DNA of 64,000 nucleotides. It comes from Sitta carolinensis (lineage: Eukaryota; Chordata; Aves; Passeriformes; Sittidae). Shown piece by piece: positions 23,111 through 38,105 of this stretch. Position 1 is the stretch's first letter; each line of letters opens with the position of its first letter. Both the position numbers and the translations under genes were made by a program. The stretch covers positions 18,759,501 through 18,823,500 of the forward strand of contig CM063288.1 in assembly GCA_032173965.1 (NCBI GenBank), read 5' to 3'. Below the pieces are notes generated by a model that made no database searches, was not told the origin of the DNA, and saw only the letters and a program-made list of their open reading frames with translations.

Positions 23111-26100
23111 AAAGTTAACGCACTTAGCTCAAAGAAAAGTTATTTTAAAGTGTGCCTATCGGTGCCGGTTGATACATGACCACTGGCTATTGAGACGGAG
23201 GAATTAGAAAGAGGAAATCCCGTTTATCTCTATACACTCCTTTACATTGTTCTTCAACCTACTGTACTTTCACTGATAAGGAAAATATTGGAAGGCTTTG
23301 AAGTGTGGTCAAATCTTGTTAATTTAGATAAAAACAGCCTTTAGATGTTCTTTAGAGATGTCGTTGTAAACATTAAGTATCTTGATTATATAACATTTCA
23401 AGGAATCTGCCAGGATGTTGCCAGACTTTGTGATGAAGAACCTGATCTTCCAGTCATGGAAATAAAGAGGAGTTTTGACATTGATTCAGCAGGAAGCAGG
23501 ATAGCATCCACAGTTCACAGACAAAAAGAAAATTGTTTGTGTTATTCGTTATTTTGAATCTCTTGGGTTGGGTATTTTAAACAGTTAAACAATGTCTGCA
23601 GAAAATGTAAAGAGCATTTAGTTTGATTCCGGGTGTTTTTTTGGTTCCTCTGTACCTTTAAGCTTTCTTTTCTACTTTCTAGGAGTATATTGATCTTGTT
23701 CACTCTTTCTTGATAGAGTATTCTGATTAGTTAGTTATAAGGACGTGGTCAATCACGTGATGCATAATATGTTTTCAGAAATGTTTTAAATCATGATAGA
23801 TGCAAGGGTGAATAACCAGTGCAAACACCATTGTAACACATACATGCTCTGCTTTGGGGAGCTGAACCCATTTTTACAGCTGGGGGGAAGGCACAAGGAA
23901 GTGCAAAAGATTTGAGGTGTGGAATTCAGAGCAGACACAGGTTAAATATTGTTCCCTCCCTGTACAATTACCCACTAAATAACATTTTTGGCAGAATATA
24001 AATTGCTGATGAAATCTCAGTTCTTATACATTTTTAATTCTATATAGATCTAGACAGGTTCAGCAAATGTCATATTGTCAAACCAGTTTTTCAGAAACCT
24101 CATTTAGTTAACCTGATTCAGTGTCATCAGAGTATTTTAGATTAATGTAGAGAACAATCCTTATCCACGTATGTTGCACATAGTCATGATGCAATGTCTG
24201 AGATGCACTCAGTTTTGCTCGTCTGCCTCATAACATCACCCATGTTTTCCTTATGTGCTTTTTTTTTGGAAAGACAATCCCAATTTTTTATGCAAGATAG
24301 TAAAATCTTTGTGGATTACAGGCTGAAAACACTAAGCTTTCCCCTGCCCTCCCTTGTGAGTGACACCAAATTTTAATCTAAAAATTTAGTTTGTGAATGG
24401 GTAAACAGTAGAATCTTCAGCCATGAGTAGACTATTTGTGACAGTCATTTCAGTGGGGCTGTTCCCAAGAAAACTTGCATGCAGGAAAATGCATGCCAGT
24501 GCATTTGCTTCATAGCCAATCTTTGTCTTAAATACCTTTTCTCCATGCACAGTTCTGAGGAACTCTTTTCTAAAACATCAAAATATTTCAATGCTGTCAT
24601 TTCAGAAGGGTGCTCAATTCAGTGTTTATTCACCTTCTTTGTCTGTTAGTAAGTAATGAAATTTTTTGGAGCAGCAGTCATTCCACCAATGAAGTCAATA
24701 TAAGTGTATTAAGTATTAACTTGTTAAAAAATATTAATCAGCTGTAGACTTATTAATATTCATAAGTATTATAATTACATAATGCTCACACCTAGTTAAA
24801 AGTTAGAGGAGGATGCAGAAGTTTCAGAATTTTTTAGCTTGCTTTTCATGGTTTTCTTCTATATAAAAGAAAATTACTCCATCTGTATGCCTCCCAACAC
24901 TCACAGATATCCTGAATTTTCCTAAGCTGCTTTTGTAGTAGTATGTTTTACAGGGTAGTTTCACTATATGTAACATAATAAGAATTCTGGAACTAAAGCA
25001 GTCAATTCTGTCATGTTCTCCATCCTGTTGCTTATTTAGTTAAATAGATAAAGATGGATACTAAAATGTTATTGATGTAATTTGACATGATTAGGAGGGA
25101 AATTACTTCTTTTGCTACAGCTAGGGAAAACAAGTGGTATGCTTTTCAGAACTAAGTATATTTTAGAAATAAGTACATACCTATGTTCAGTTGAACCAAT
25201 GAAGAGTTGCAGAAGCTCATGGAAAGATGAATGAATGCTGTATCTCCTAGTTGTATTAGATTATGCAAATGGTACACTGATCTTTTTGGAAAAGCTAACA
25301 CTGTTTTTGAACTGCAGTTAAAATATGGACACATAGCTGTTAGCTGTGTCTCCATCAAACACAGCAACTCTAAATGCTGGCGTACGGCAGCTCTGCAGAA
25401 CTCCAGATATACAGAAGTATAAAATGCCTCAGCATCCAAGTGCTCCTTTGTTGCTTACCCACAGGCCTCAGATATTTCCAAATGGTGATCGTATCTGCTG
25501 CTGCCTAGCAGTGCCATGGGCATAGTGACCAAGAGTGCTCTCTGCTTGAGCAACTCTGACTCCTGAGAATGCCTTTCAAGGAACTTAGAAAAGATACTCT
25601 TAAACAGGAATTCAGCTCCCAGTACTGAGAACACAGTTCTTCATCCGAGGGAGAGAGGCAAAGATGGGCAGGTCGTTCTTTGACTGACAGACTGCAGATA
25701 TGTTGGTGGAAGAGATCAGCTTTCCCCAGCACAACCAGGAGAAAGAAAGAATGTACAAGAGTCTTGGGCCTCTTTGTGCCTACTATTAATACAGAGATCA
25801 AGGTGCAATAATGAGTGAATTACAGATCTCAATTACGAGACACCTATCTTCTTGTACCACTGCCTAAAATGGAAAATTGCCAGGTATTGCATATGTAGTG
25901 GGGAGTGGACACTTTTTAACCCTCTTGCCTTCTGATTTTTGTAGCTCTCAATTCAAACTCCCAAACTAGTGGGAATAATCTGGATATCTGCAATAGTTAC
26001 TGATCCAAACTCTATTATTCCCTTAAGAATTAACATGTGTAATTTTACACATATATGTGTATAATTTAATGTGTCACTACAAATATTTATGAAACACATA

Positions 26101-27059
26101 AGTATACATTTTTTTGCAACTGAAGAAGAAGTTACCAAACACTGGTGAGGGAGCTAATGGTGAAGAGTGCAGTAAATAAAGAAAATGCTATATAACTGAA
26201 ATCTCGTGAGAATAACTGTTGAGCTACGTTTATTCATTTCTGTGGAGTGTTGCCAGCATACTTTTCCCTTTGCAGGTGTTCTGTATTATCAGTAGTCTCA
26301 AAATATTGCAATTATAATGTGCCTATTTCATGTATAAACAGTTTCTGTAGAGGAAGGCAGAAAACACCCGATAAATACCGGGTTTTGCACTCATTTTTTT
26401 AAGACTGCCATCTGAGTACCAGTACTATCTTTTGAGACTTAATTTAGTAAAAATGTGAATGACTTACATGGCTAACCTTGCGCAGTTCTGCAGCTCAGCT
26501 CTTTGAGGGGCTGATGTTTGTTTCTTTTGTCCCTCAGCAGGTGGCTACAGTTTCACTGAAATAGGTGATCTTGCTGTGGAACAACATCTGTGGCTTTTTG
26601 GGGTCACACTGCCTGGAGAAATGCAAATATTTCCTCCTGTGTCTGACCCTTATTTTTGTTTAAAATATAGTACTAATTACTGCTTAGCATAGGATGTTGT
26701 GTTGGAATTTATACTGAAGGTCTGCTGTTTTTCAAATCTGACCTCCATCTTCACATGCTAAGAGCAGGGGTGTAACCTTCATGGATCTTTCAGAGCTCAA
26801 CAGAAGATACTAAAGACAGCTGAAGTGAAGACCATCAGAAAAGCTCTGCTGTTGTCAGACCAGTGGACCTTCATAGTCAGGGTTCAGTCTCCGACACTGA
26901 CGTTAAGGGATGCTGTTAGGGACTTCACACAAACTTGGCCATTTTATGAACCTGTTCTCTTGTACTCCTGCATCCTTGTGTATCATATTACGGATGGTGG
27001 GTATATAACTGCTTAGTGTTTTTAGAGCCCATTTGTGGAGCTGCAAACCAAGAACTTGG
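23111..27059 (+). other. Presumed B3GALT1 intron 1, first part
   Basis: AT-rich sequence with no recognised coding exon. An open frame at 23345-23557 contains a polar stretch (CDEEPDLPVMEIKRSFDID) but no domain, and no splice pair convincingly frames it. No mobile element was recognised. Confidence 0.4.
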
Positions 27060-27760
27060 CTTTTTCAAACTTGCTGATGCTTTACTATCTTCACGACCCC
27101 TTGTAGCAGCAAGTTCCAGAAGCTTACTACTCCCTTTGTAAAGAAACACAATTCTTTATAAACTAATGTTGTGCTGGCTTTTAAAAGGTCCCTTAGTTCT
27201 ATTACTAAAGGATTTAGCAAGCGGCTTTATATTAGTTTATTTCCCATCATCACGATTTGATTTATCATATCTTCCTTCAGTCTTCTTTTCTAAGTAGAGT
27301 CTCAAATCTCTTTTCCTAAGGCAGGCACTCCATTCTTTTGATATTTTGTTCTTTGCCTAGAGTCTGTTCTTGAGATGCAGAGACCAGAAGTACTTGAGAT
27401 GTGGATGGACCAAGTTGTATAAATGTGCACTGTCTTCTTGATGCCTTTCCTCATTATATCCAATGTTTTGCTAGGATTTTTCTTGCTGTTGTACATAAGA
27501 ATCTGACAATAATGACTGCTGGATTTTTTTTCTCCAGTCATTTGTCAGCATGGTGTGTATATGACTGAGATTATATTCCATGAGATGTATTAGCCTACAT
27601 ATAGCTACACTGAAGCTCATTTGTCATCTTTTTGTCCACTGAGTCCTGCACAGTGCTTCTGGAGCTCTTTGCCATCATGGTGGTGTTAGTGCTGTGCTCA
27701 GAGACAACGTCTTGTCCTTGTCTCAATTTTGCCAACAGTATTATACCTTACGAGTTTTTT
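27060..27760 (-). mobile_element. Ancient CR1-family LINE relic
   Basis: Read on the minus strand this follows the order of an old amniote CR1 3' region. In + orientation the landmarks are GTAGCAGCAAGTTCCAGAAG, then TCATATCTTCCTTCAGTCTT, then a GAGATGTGGATGGACCA block, then ATCCAATGTTTTGCTAGG, then TCATTTGTCATCTTTTTGTC and TTTTGCCAACAGTATTATAC. Each matches the antisense of CR1 text known from turtles and birds, with many substitutions. No open reverse-transcriptase frame remains. The divergence indicates an insertion much older than the CR1 copies at 60 and 62 kb. Confidence 0.65.
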
Positions 27761-30700
27761 TGCATGTATGTCTCTGAGGAATAAAAGTATCATAGCATAT
27801 CCGACAGGAGCGTTCATAGATTTAAAAATAACATGAATGTAACAGGCTTTGTTTTTTAGTTGGGTTTTTGGTTTGGGTTTTTATTTTTTCACCTCAGTAA
27901 ACTCATACAGGTTAATGCCATGTCCAGAAACCCAGACCAGATAAAACAGAAAAAAACCCCTCTAAAAATACCATTGCTAGCATTTATTCCAACTGCAGTG
28001 GATGGGGAAGTGAGAATGGTGATAGATGGTATTTGATCCATGTTGATTGCCATTAAAATTATTTTTAATTAAAACCAAAGAAGCTTTTAAAAATATTGGA
28101 GTGCAAAGCGGTATTTGCTCAAATACCTTTAATGCTTTCCTAGCCTCTCTACAGATTCAATACACAGCCTTAACTCCAATCTTATCTAATTAATCACTTT
28201 TCATTTGTGAACTACATTTCATAGTAAAATGAAAATAATAACTAAAGGTTTTCTTCTCCTCCCTCCCAGTTGTATTAGAGGTTAGGCTGGAAGCCCGCCA
28301 TATAGAAAGGATCTGTTCATGTTCCTTTTCAAAGCCAGGCTAGTCATTTGATACTCAAAGCATGACACTTAGAAAAACTGCTGCATTGCCAACAGCATTG
28401 GGAGTGAGGTTTGAAGAAACATTAGAAATTTATTATTTGTGTGCTGTGTTACTACTTAGTGTTACTTAGTAATAAATGTGGTTTCACAGCAGGGCAAGTA
28501 ACTCCAGCAGGGTGTCTGTGAGTGTCCTATTTTCCCTTCTCCCAGTCACAGTAATACATCCTTCCTAACCCTTTGCAGAACTACTTCAGCACCTAAGTCT
28601 GGCAGAAGACCACTCCTCCGCCCTGGCCACTGACTTAAAAAGCCAAACCAAAACAGAAACCCACTTTCTGCCAGCTTGAACCTGCCTCACAGAGGACCTT
28701 ATGAAGTCTTTGCAAGGGAGGACATAGAACTATGAAGGTAAATGCAAAAGGAGAGCAAGATGGTTGAACAGCAGCAGTTAATAATTGCCTTATGTGCTTG
28801 TCAAACCCCACTCTGAAGTGCTGTTCTGTTTCTTGATTTATTGTTCAAGTACTTGGCAGAAGTACAGGACAATTTTTGTAGGCAGCCTGTTGCTTTGTTA
28901 ACTTAAATATTTAGCTTAAAAAATTACATTTATTTCCTTTGAAGAAAGGCCCCAGCTGCTCTACTGCCCATTTATGAGGTCATCTGCTGTGTAAATCTGG
29001 TCGTCTAAAAGACTGTTACCAACTGTAGTTGGGTTGCAGTAATAGGATTCTTCTTCCATTTTTCATCAGAACAGCTTTTTCAAATTAGCATGTATTCAAG
29101 TACATAACAAATATATTTCTACTACGTGATTTTTTTTATGTGTATTTAAAGTTATATTTCTGATCTATTAAATGGGTGCTGTTTGCTGGAATCTGTAGCA
29201 ACTAATACAAAGCAGTTTGCCAGAGAAAAAGATTTTGGTGTATTCCATTTGCATGGTGTGCTTGAAACCCACCCAGTGCCACTTCATGGCAAGCATATCC
29301 ATGTGTACAAGTTGCTGCAAAGTCAAAACAGCTTTGTGTTGGCTGATGCAGCTCAAAATTAGTTTAGTGTGGCACAGTGAGCTCATGGTAGCCCTGCAAG
29401 GATGTCACGGCTGGACATGAACAGTCAGCCTGCACAGTCTTTTTCCCCAGTATTTACAGGCCACAGTAGTGATAACTGCTGAATCTCTGCTGAATACATT
29501 TGGCAGCAGTGATAGAGCAGTGCCACATGTGCTGCTTATCTGCCTTAAACAGACTATCACTGTAAAAAGTGGAACTTGTGTTCCATTGTTCAATCCTGAC
29601 AATATCTTCTTGTGTTAAGATGTGTGCAATCATTCATCTAACATTTTTATAATATACTTCAGAATCATCAGCCAAATTTTACTATGTTCTTCCCTAGAAA
29701 AAATACTCAGATGTAGGTACAATGGTATATGTAAATGAAGCCACACCATTGTGGGCATCAAAAATGTTCCAAGTTAATTTCTTTTATGTATACTTTTTAA
29801 GAAGATAGATTAAATCTCAGAAATTCATAAAGTCTGTTAGGCAGCTAGCAAGAGTGGCATTAGTACAGTGACAGCATTGTACTATAAAAATCTATTATAT
29901 TAATGTTTACTTAAAGCTTTCAGCATTTGAAAGGTTTTTCCATGTATAAAAATAATACATTTAACTTGGATTTCAGACTTTGTAGCAAAGCCACTGGTTT
30001 TTCTTTTTGCCAAGCTTTTGAGTATGCTAGATTTTTGTTAAAAGGCCACAGAAAATGCACAGTATATATCAAATATAATCATAAACCAAGTTCTGTTATA
30101 TGTAGTTTATACTGTATTTGCTTAAAATGAGCTAGGCAGTAACAGAACACTGCTAAAAGATTAAAATATATGAGGTTTTCATCACAAGAATTAAACTTCA
30201 AATGAAAGTTTCTCACGAAGTTAGTGGCAACTAGGTCATGTTGAGTCTGATGTCTCTAATTTATTTGCTTGGGATTCACCTCTACGCGATCAGTTTGTTA
30301 AAGAGCACATTACTTCTTCTTCTCTGAAATACTTCTACACAAATATTTTGCTGTGATGCAGCTAAGTTAAAAAAATGTTTTGCAAACCCTGAAAGGGACT
30401 GGCCTCCTTGCTGGAGATTTTCATGTGCAGATTTCAGATTCCTTTACAAAGTCAGACATTCCCATTGATTAATCGGGCATTGAAATAAGCCAGAAAAATC
30501 TGGAATAGAATTTGAACATCCAGCCTGCTACTGACTCTGTAAGCTGGATCATATTAAACATTCCACACAGAAGATATATACTGCTACTATGAAAAAGTTC
30601 TTTCATTCATGTATTCCATCTAGTTCATGAAATAAGAAGTCAATGGGAGTAGAATTAAACACATTATGTCCTAGTTACAAGTGAGGAGGAGATATTGGAA

Positions 30701-33700
30701 TACCATTTTATGAGTATCTTATTCTGAATATTTCTCAGGAGAAAATAACAATTCTTGATAGGTGTCTGCATGAACATAGAGGCAACAAACAAAATACTAG
30801 TTAAACTAAGAACTAATTTGTAGAAGTTCTGAACTGTTTATTCATTTGTAATAAGGAAATTAAATAAATTAAATACTTCAGTTATTGCTGCTGATTCCAA
30901 ACATAAACAGACTCAATTCTGTTGAGAAGTTCCAAAATAAGATGCTTACTGTCAATTGGTTTTTTATTTGCAGAGAAGAAACAGTAATTCTTTGTCTTTA
31001 AGATTTGGTATTGATATCAGCTGAAGTCTCCTGCAAACTGATTTTGGTACTGCAGCTCACATTCTAAAGTTGCTCTTTATCATCTGATACAATAGCTTTA
31101 ATCTTATGAACAATCATGACAAAAGTAGGTAGCAAGAGAATTTAGTAATAAAAGAAGAAAAGCTCACCTGCAGGTTTTGGGAGAGGAGAGTCATGCATAG
31201 CATCAGCTGTCCACTTACAGATTTTTTTTTCATTTCAGTTTTCTGAAACAAAATTCATTAATTCTTTTAAGACCATAAAGCATAAAAAGACACTGCAAAA
31301 CAGTTCAGTAAAATTCACAGAAAATAACTGAGTCAAAAGTAATAGGCTTTCCTCCGAAACTTGTATGGGGTATCAAGCTATGCATCAAATCATAGTAAAA
31401 TGTGTAAATGAATGTGGATGATGCAGCAGAAGTGGTGGATCATACAAGCAGACTGTCACAGTAGGCTTCTGCTAGGTTTTCTTTGCCCTGTAAGGACTTA
31501 TCAGAACAAAGACAGCCCACCTGGAGATGGAAAACTTCCCTGAGCCTCTGCCTGCTGTTGCATTTCATCAATGGCTTTTGACTGAGGCATCTGACTGATG
31601 CTGGCCTGGGTTATTGCAGATCACTCTGGCTGGCTGTCATGGGATCACAAGTACTCTTAGAGGCAGGCACCAAGGCATAGGAGTTTGAGCCTTGGCCGGA
31701 TTTTATATAATTCTGTATAATTTTAAATGATACGTTACTGTAGTAACCCCAAAGTCTGGGGAAGTCATGTATTGGTTAATGTTTCTCAGCTAAGGTCACC
31801 TGGAAACCATCTCCTTCATACTTTGAAAACAGTGAGAAAAGAAAATTTCTTTATAACCCATAAAAGTAAGCAACCTACAAGTACTAATCGATCTTGTCTT
31901 TTATAAACTATGTCCCTGTTTTCTGAGTGGTCACTCAGCCAAGTTCCTGCATGCTTTCCTTACACTGCTAGAGATGAGTCTGAGGTGATTGCTCTGTAGT
32001 GAGACTTCTGGCATGAGCAAACAAGTCAGTTACATCTGAGCAATTCCTATGCACTTTGTACGGTTGTCAGTAAAATGAAGACTCAGACCTGTTGTAATTT
32101 TTGTGTAAGACCTTTTGGGTTCAGGTGGTTTTGACTGCATGTGAGCTGATATTTTGGAACTATTTAGAATTATTTTTAGCACAGTTCTTTCTATCAAGAT
32201 AATAGTAAAGGTTCTGTGTGTTTTTTCCAACTTTTATAGGTCTACCCAAACTTTTTAAAATTAAGGGGGTTTTCCCATCTTTCAAACTATCTATCAATTT
32301 TTATGTTATTGGGCCAAGGTTCCATTTACACAACATGAAGTTGTTTGGAAGTAATTTTTAGTCATGGTTTTAACAACATGATTTCAAGCAGATGCATTAA
32401 AAATACTACCTGATTTTACATTTTAAAAAGCGTTTTGTAATTCTCTTATAGATATAGTATGCGTGTCAGGTAGAATGAAGCAATTACTGTCTTGAATGTT
32501 GAAACATCCTCCGAATAAAAAGTATGATGATTAATATCAGCAATCAGTTTTGGTATCAGTTATAGTACAAATGCTAAAGTAAAGAATTTGAGACTGGGTT
32601 ATCTGTAGAACACGTTAAGAGTATTGTACACAGTGCAGCACACACATGGTGTCAGCTTTGGCCCCTGGATTCCCTGCTGCCGGTTTGCTTGGGCTGGAGG
32701 TAATCAAAGGAGCAGTCCTGGCTGGATGTGGTGGATCTGTGTCAGCCGTGTTATGGACATGGCATGGCCAGAACTAGGTGGGCCCAGCCACTGGAGAACA
32801 ACTGGGAGAGCGGGAGGACGTCTGCCGGGTCAGGAAGTATTTCTAGGTGCAGGGACAAACATGGGTACCTGGTGGCACTTGTACTTGCCTGAGGGGTGAA
32901 GTTCAAGGACACTACAGCTTGGTCCCCTGGTTGAGCCTTTGCCAGTGGCACCACAGTTGTGTGAGGACAGTACAGATTCAAGTAGCTGTTAACTGGCTTT
33001 GTGACAGCCTACTCCCCTCCTAGATTCTCGTATACTCAAGAGCCTGGCCTAGCAGTTCCAAAGTGATGATAAAAATGCTGATCAGAAGTTCAGTTTCAAC
33101 ATTTCTCAGTTGAAAAATAATCTAAATATGCTGTATATTTGTATTTATGCATGCCTACCTTGTTAATCTGTTATGCTGTCTTGTGTACTACCTCAGAATT
33201 CTGTTAATTGCTTCCATTTCGCACATGTTGTTCTTATGCGCCAGGATTTCATAACTCACTGAATGACATTTTTGCCTGATTTGTCAAGAAAGGCATGGTA
33301 TTAATAACATTGTTTCTTCTTTGTTATCTGATAGACTATTTTAGTGGAGGAAAATAAAGCAATTTGTTTGACTTTCATATATTTTCATTGTTGTAAAATA
33401 AAATGTTGATCTTTTGAAGATGATCGCGTCTTTCATATGTAAAACCATAAAGATTGTTGCAGTCTTAGCTTCTTTCGCTATACAGTAACTAGATAAGAAT
33501 GTTAATGTTAGATGTATAAGGCCCAGGTTATCTCATGGGATATTAAAATTTTTGAGTTGTTTTCTGTCTCAGAAGACAAGGATTTATAGTATTTTAGCTG
33601 TTCTAATAGGTGGTAATATGAAAGATAACTGAAAGATCCATGGAGATTACATGTGGAATCTAGAAAATAAATTAAACCCAGATTGGTTGAGTTGAGGACT

Positions 33701-36447
33701 TAAAACTGGAAGACTGTTTCTTTCTTTAACTAGTAAAACTTAGGCTAGAAATTCTTCAATGAGATGCAATGACATGCTTAAAGACAAATAGATTTTCTGA
33801 CTCTGTAAGTAATACAGTTATATTGTAATGAAAATGCAGGAGGTGTTCCCTGTGAAGCACAGCACTAATATTTCTTGTATAACCAATATGGAAGTGATTA
33901 AATTGCTTTACAAGCGAAGGTTGGTAGCATGGTAACAAGAAACATTACAAACTAATACTGCCTCTATCTGAAGATGTATTGTTCTGTAGTAATGAAATAT
34001 TGCAATGACCTTGCACACCTTTAGAGAAGAACGTCAACTACAGCTCTCTGGACTTATTCAAACAGTGTAATTATTCTGTTTAAATAATTTTTATGCAAAG
34101 AACAGTTACAATAAACAGAACTGTAAGAATGAAATGACCATATTAAATGTTAACAAAAGCATAAAAGGTGGGCTAATATATAAGTATGCAGATAGAAATA
34201 AAATATTTTTTCAAAAGTTCAAGTAGTTGATTGCCAAGTGGGTTTCACATTAACGTCCTTATCCAAAGCCTACTGGACTAACTAAAAGTGATCTCTAGCA
34301 CCTCAGTTAAATTCAGTCACTCATAAGTTCCTTCCCTTCTTCGATAAGAATGAAAAGCCAGGACTTCCTTGAATTTCAGTGAATCCAGATTTCAGATTTA
34401 GGTAGCTTCAGTGTATTTAACAGCTTTCTCTAGAACACATTGTTGCAAAGATTTATTCTTTCCTTTGCAAACAAAAACTGTAGTCTGGGGCTTCATCAGG
34501 ATAGTATCTGTACTAAATTTGCTCTTTTATTATTTGTTTACTGCAAGGAACACCTTGCTCAATTTTTGCACTAAATTTGTTCTGGAAATGATGAGAGAGA
34601 TAAAAAAGTGAAAACTGTGAGACATTTATGTTGGCAATAGAGTTAATATTAAAGCTGATGTGCATTTGAAGGAGATTTGAAATAAAATTGCTCTGTTTCA
34701 TAAGGATAGTTTGAGCATTGCTAGAAAGTTTTTATATTATTTTTTTTCTCTGATTGTAATGTTGGCAAAACTGTTTTTATTTTTTCCTCTTCTGATCCAG
34801 CTAGATTTTCCTACATAGGAAGGCATGCCACATCCTTATGGTCTTTGTTCCTTTAAAATAGGTAACTCATTGTTTGGGATGTTCATATAACCCAGTTATT
34901 TCTTGTTCTAAGGAAATTCAGAACTGAACTAAAAGCTGTTACCTACAGATTTTTGTGCCTGTTAGCTTAAAAGGGAAACAGCCTGCTTCCTCTTCTTCTG
35001 CATTATATAGTGGTATGACAATAGTTCTTTTAATTAGGTCATTAAGACATGTACAGAAGACATGACTAGGCAGACCTAAATTACATAGATGTCACAGAAA
35101 AGTCAATAGGATGTTTGTTCATGAAATGAGAATCTCACTGAACAAAAGACTGTACAACTACTAATAAAACTTTGCTTGCATAACACACTACCAGCTATAC
35201 TGCATTGAACTCTCTGATGGAAATGCAGTTTGAACTCCAATGTTTAGCCAATATGGAAGTGATGAATACATGGCTCTAATAGAAATGCCATTTTTTGTGC
35301 AAGGTAGTTACCCAGTGACTGAAGATGAGTACTTTGGTTCAGGAATTGGGCATGTCAGTTGGCACTGTTCTAACTAGAATTTATTTCAATGGCATTTTAT
35401 TAATTATGCCAATTTCTGTATACTATTTGACTTCAGGTGGTGGGGACACAGAACTTCTTAGAAAATGCATTTCTGTTTCACCATGTGAGATGCTGTCCAG
35501 GGCCCTGTTCTAGGGTCATGTCAAAAATTGGCATAAACTTGAATGTGAATTTCATTTAGACTTTTTCAGGGTCAGTTTCACTAAAGGAAGATGCTTGAAG
35601 TGTAGTCACACAGCACATGCTTTGCTTTTTATCAGAGAGGTATCAGTAAACAGAGTGGGGGTGGTTGTTGTCCTGTTCAACTGAAAAGACAGATTTTGTT
35701 CCCTTCAGAGGTATGTAACAGTTCCCAAGACAGAATTTCCTAAAGGGAAAGGATAGTGCTGTTCTGCTTTTGCTGTTTTCTGTGGCTAGCTAACAGGTGC
35801 TGTTTGCTCTTCTGTCCTGGAACTGCTGTCTTTTTGACCATGCACAGGGCTGCATGCCTGTGGAGGCTGATGTAGATCAGTACAAAAGCAGCAAACTAGC
35901 CTCTGCCTAAATGTGCTAACCTGAGCAGCCTCAGAACATCAGACTTGAAGGCTTGACTTCCACTGGGGAGCTTAACTGTCTGCTCTAACACCCTTTCCCT
36001 AGCAGAGGGGAGGAAATTCCTAAATGTTGGTGGAGGGTTCTGTTCATTTGTGAAGTATTAATGAGCTGTTATTGCTCTGGTATTACCTTTGAAATATTTA
36101 TTTTGTGTTAAAATGAATAACAGTGTCACAGCACTGTTACATCTTATTCACGAGGTGTGATGCATAAGCATGAGACTAATTGTTTTTAAACAAGGATTAA
36201 TCCTTGTCTTTCCCTAGATATTAAACTAAGTTCACTTAAATTAGTTTTGGATGACACAAGAAGCAATAATGTACTTAAAAGTTTATAGTTCTTTGAAAAT
36301 ACTTGCAATTCCATTCAGTATGTGAATGAAGTCCAACCAAAAGACTTAAAAGACTTTGGTGTTCCACAAAATAAATCCAGAGTCTTCACTCTTGCCAACA
36401 TGCTGGAAGTTACATTTTCCATCTGAAATGGATTTCTAGCTCATGAT

Positions 36448-36471
36448 TATAGTTCTTGTATAAGAACTATA
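36448..36471. repeat. Perfect 10-bp hairpin
   Basis: TATAGTTCTT (36448-36457), loop GTAT, AAGAACTATA (36462-36471). Function unknown. Confidence 0.8.
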
Positions 36472-38105
36472 TGGTTAGTTTTTATTGGGAAGATATTTCT
36501 TGGTTTGGAAAAATACCTTTTTTTCCTTGGTGCTAAAATCATTGAGGTGGAAGGTTTGCAGAAGAAACTTCAGTATCAGAATCCAAATGAGGCAAGGGGC
36601 TAAAAACCCATCTTAAGGACCATTAGTCAGAACAATTTGAGGTGACAGTAGCCAAGATTGTTTTATATATGAAGTTCATCAAATAGAAAGTTGGTTTCTT
36701 TAGCTGGAAAAAATGCCTAAAGGGGTATATATTTGTTGCAGTTGCTAGGGAGCAGTTTACACTATATCTGTGGGATATAATGTGAGTCATGTAAAATGTA
36801 CTATGGCAATAATTTACCTCAGATTGGTTAGAGCTGAATATTACATTCACAGAGCACATCTCATTGTAGAAAAAATGAAGATGAGATGGATATTCTTAGT
36901 AATGTTAGGTGACAGAGCCACTGTGGCATACAAGGCACAGTGCACATGTCAGTCGGCTGACAGGAGCATGTCAGTACTACAGGATCCTTAGGTGGGCCTA
37001 TGATTAGATGAGCAAAAATTAATACATTGGCTAGATGGGAGGAAAGAACATAGCAGAGGATGAGATGTAAAACCTGTGTTTTTGTGTATTTGACAGATCT
37101 TTGGAATAAACAAAATCCCAAATAGTGTAGTCTTTTTTTTATGACCAGCTCACTTGACTGTGGTCTGTGGTACCAGTAGCATGTTGTTTAACAAAATGAG
37201 AATGGGTAAATCAGGAGGGATCTGACTAGCCCTGCTCCAAAGTGAAAATGCTCCACTGCATTTGGAAGCAAAACTGCTTAGCTATGAAATGTCAACATCT
37301 GTATATAAACCTCTGTAATTATTTAGTTATAGGACTTTGTGATTTTATTACAGAATATGTCGAATTGGAATTATTTTGGTTGAAAACACAGCTTTAATAG
37401 TTCAATATTATTAGAGCTGTAAATGCAATACATAAATTATACAGCTGTAACAGTGGTTACTTGTTTTTATAGCATTAAGCATTTCCAAAAATTATCAAAA
37501 TATTGCTGTAGATTTCCATTTTAATATAATAGTTAAAATCTCACCAATATTTTTTCCTTACTGCATCAATACAGTGATACTGTCTTTAATTGCCTCACTC
37601 ATTTGAGCACTGGTGCAAGTTTGTCTGACATACTGAACACAGAGATTGAGTGTGTTTTCCTCAGAAATTACTGTATTTGTTCAAAGTGAATTAGAAAATC
37701 AAAATGTTAGGAATACTCTTTAATTAGATGATTAAAGAACCCAGCAAGTAGTGTGATGTTCAGATAAAAACAGAAGGTATTCTGTAGCATTTTTAGGCCA
37801 TGGTAGAATTCAGACAGGAGATGAGTTTACTGTGCAGTTCAAGTGCACAAAAGGGTCTGCCATTTCTTGAAATACTGTATGGCATTTATTTATATTTTCA
37901 CGCAATTTTATCTTTCCAGGCTCAGCTGCCTCACCTTGAAAGATGCTTTCAATAAGCAATCTCACTGTAAGCTGTCTGAAAACATGATGTTATTCCTAAC
38001 AATAATTTGAAACCCATTGGACTTGGCCTTCACAAAACTTTGTGAACAGATACTATCAAAATGCAGCTGAAGTTAATGAAGTTCTGTACACTAGCTACAC
38101 TAGCC

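Noticed and set aside
21687..23207. A 506-codon open frame and several 160-350-codon frames on both strands in the CpG island
   Set aside because: They overlap in up to five frames, are Ala/Arg/Gly/Pro-rich and lack any domain. GC-rich DNA has few stop codons, so these are composition artefacts.
23345..23557. 70-codon open frame just after the CpG island
   Set aside because: No recognisable domain and no convincing splice pair; the length is expected by chance in 64 kb.
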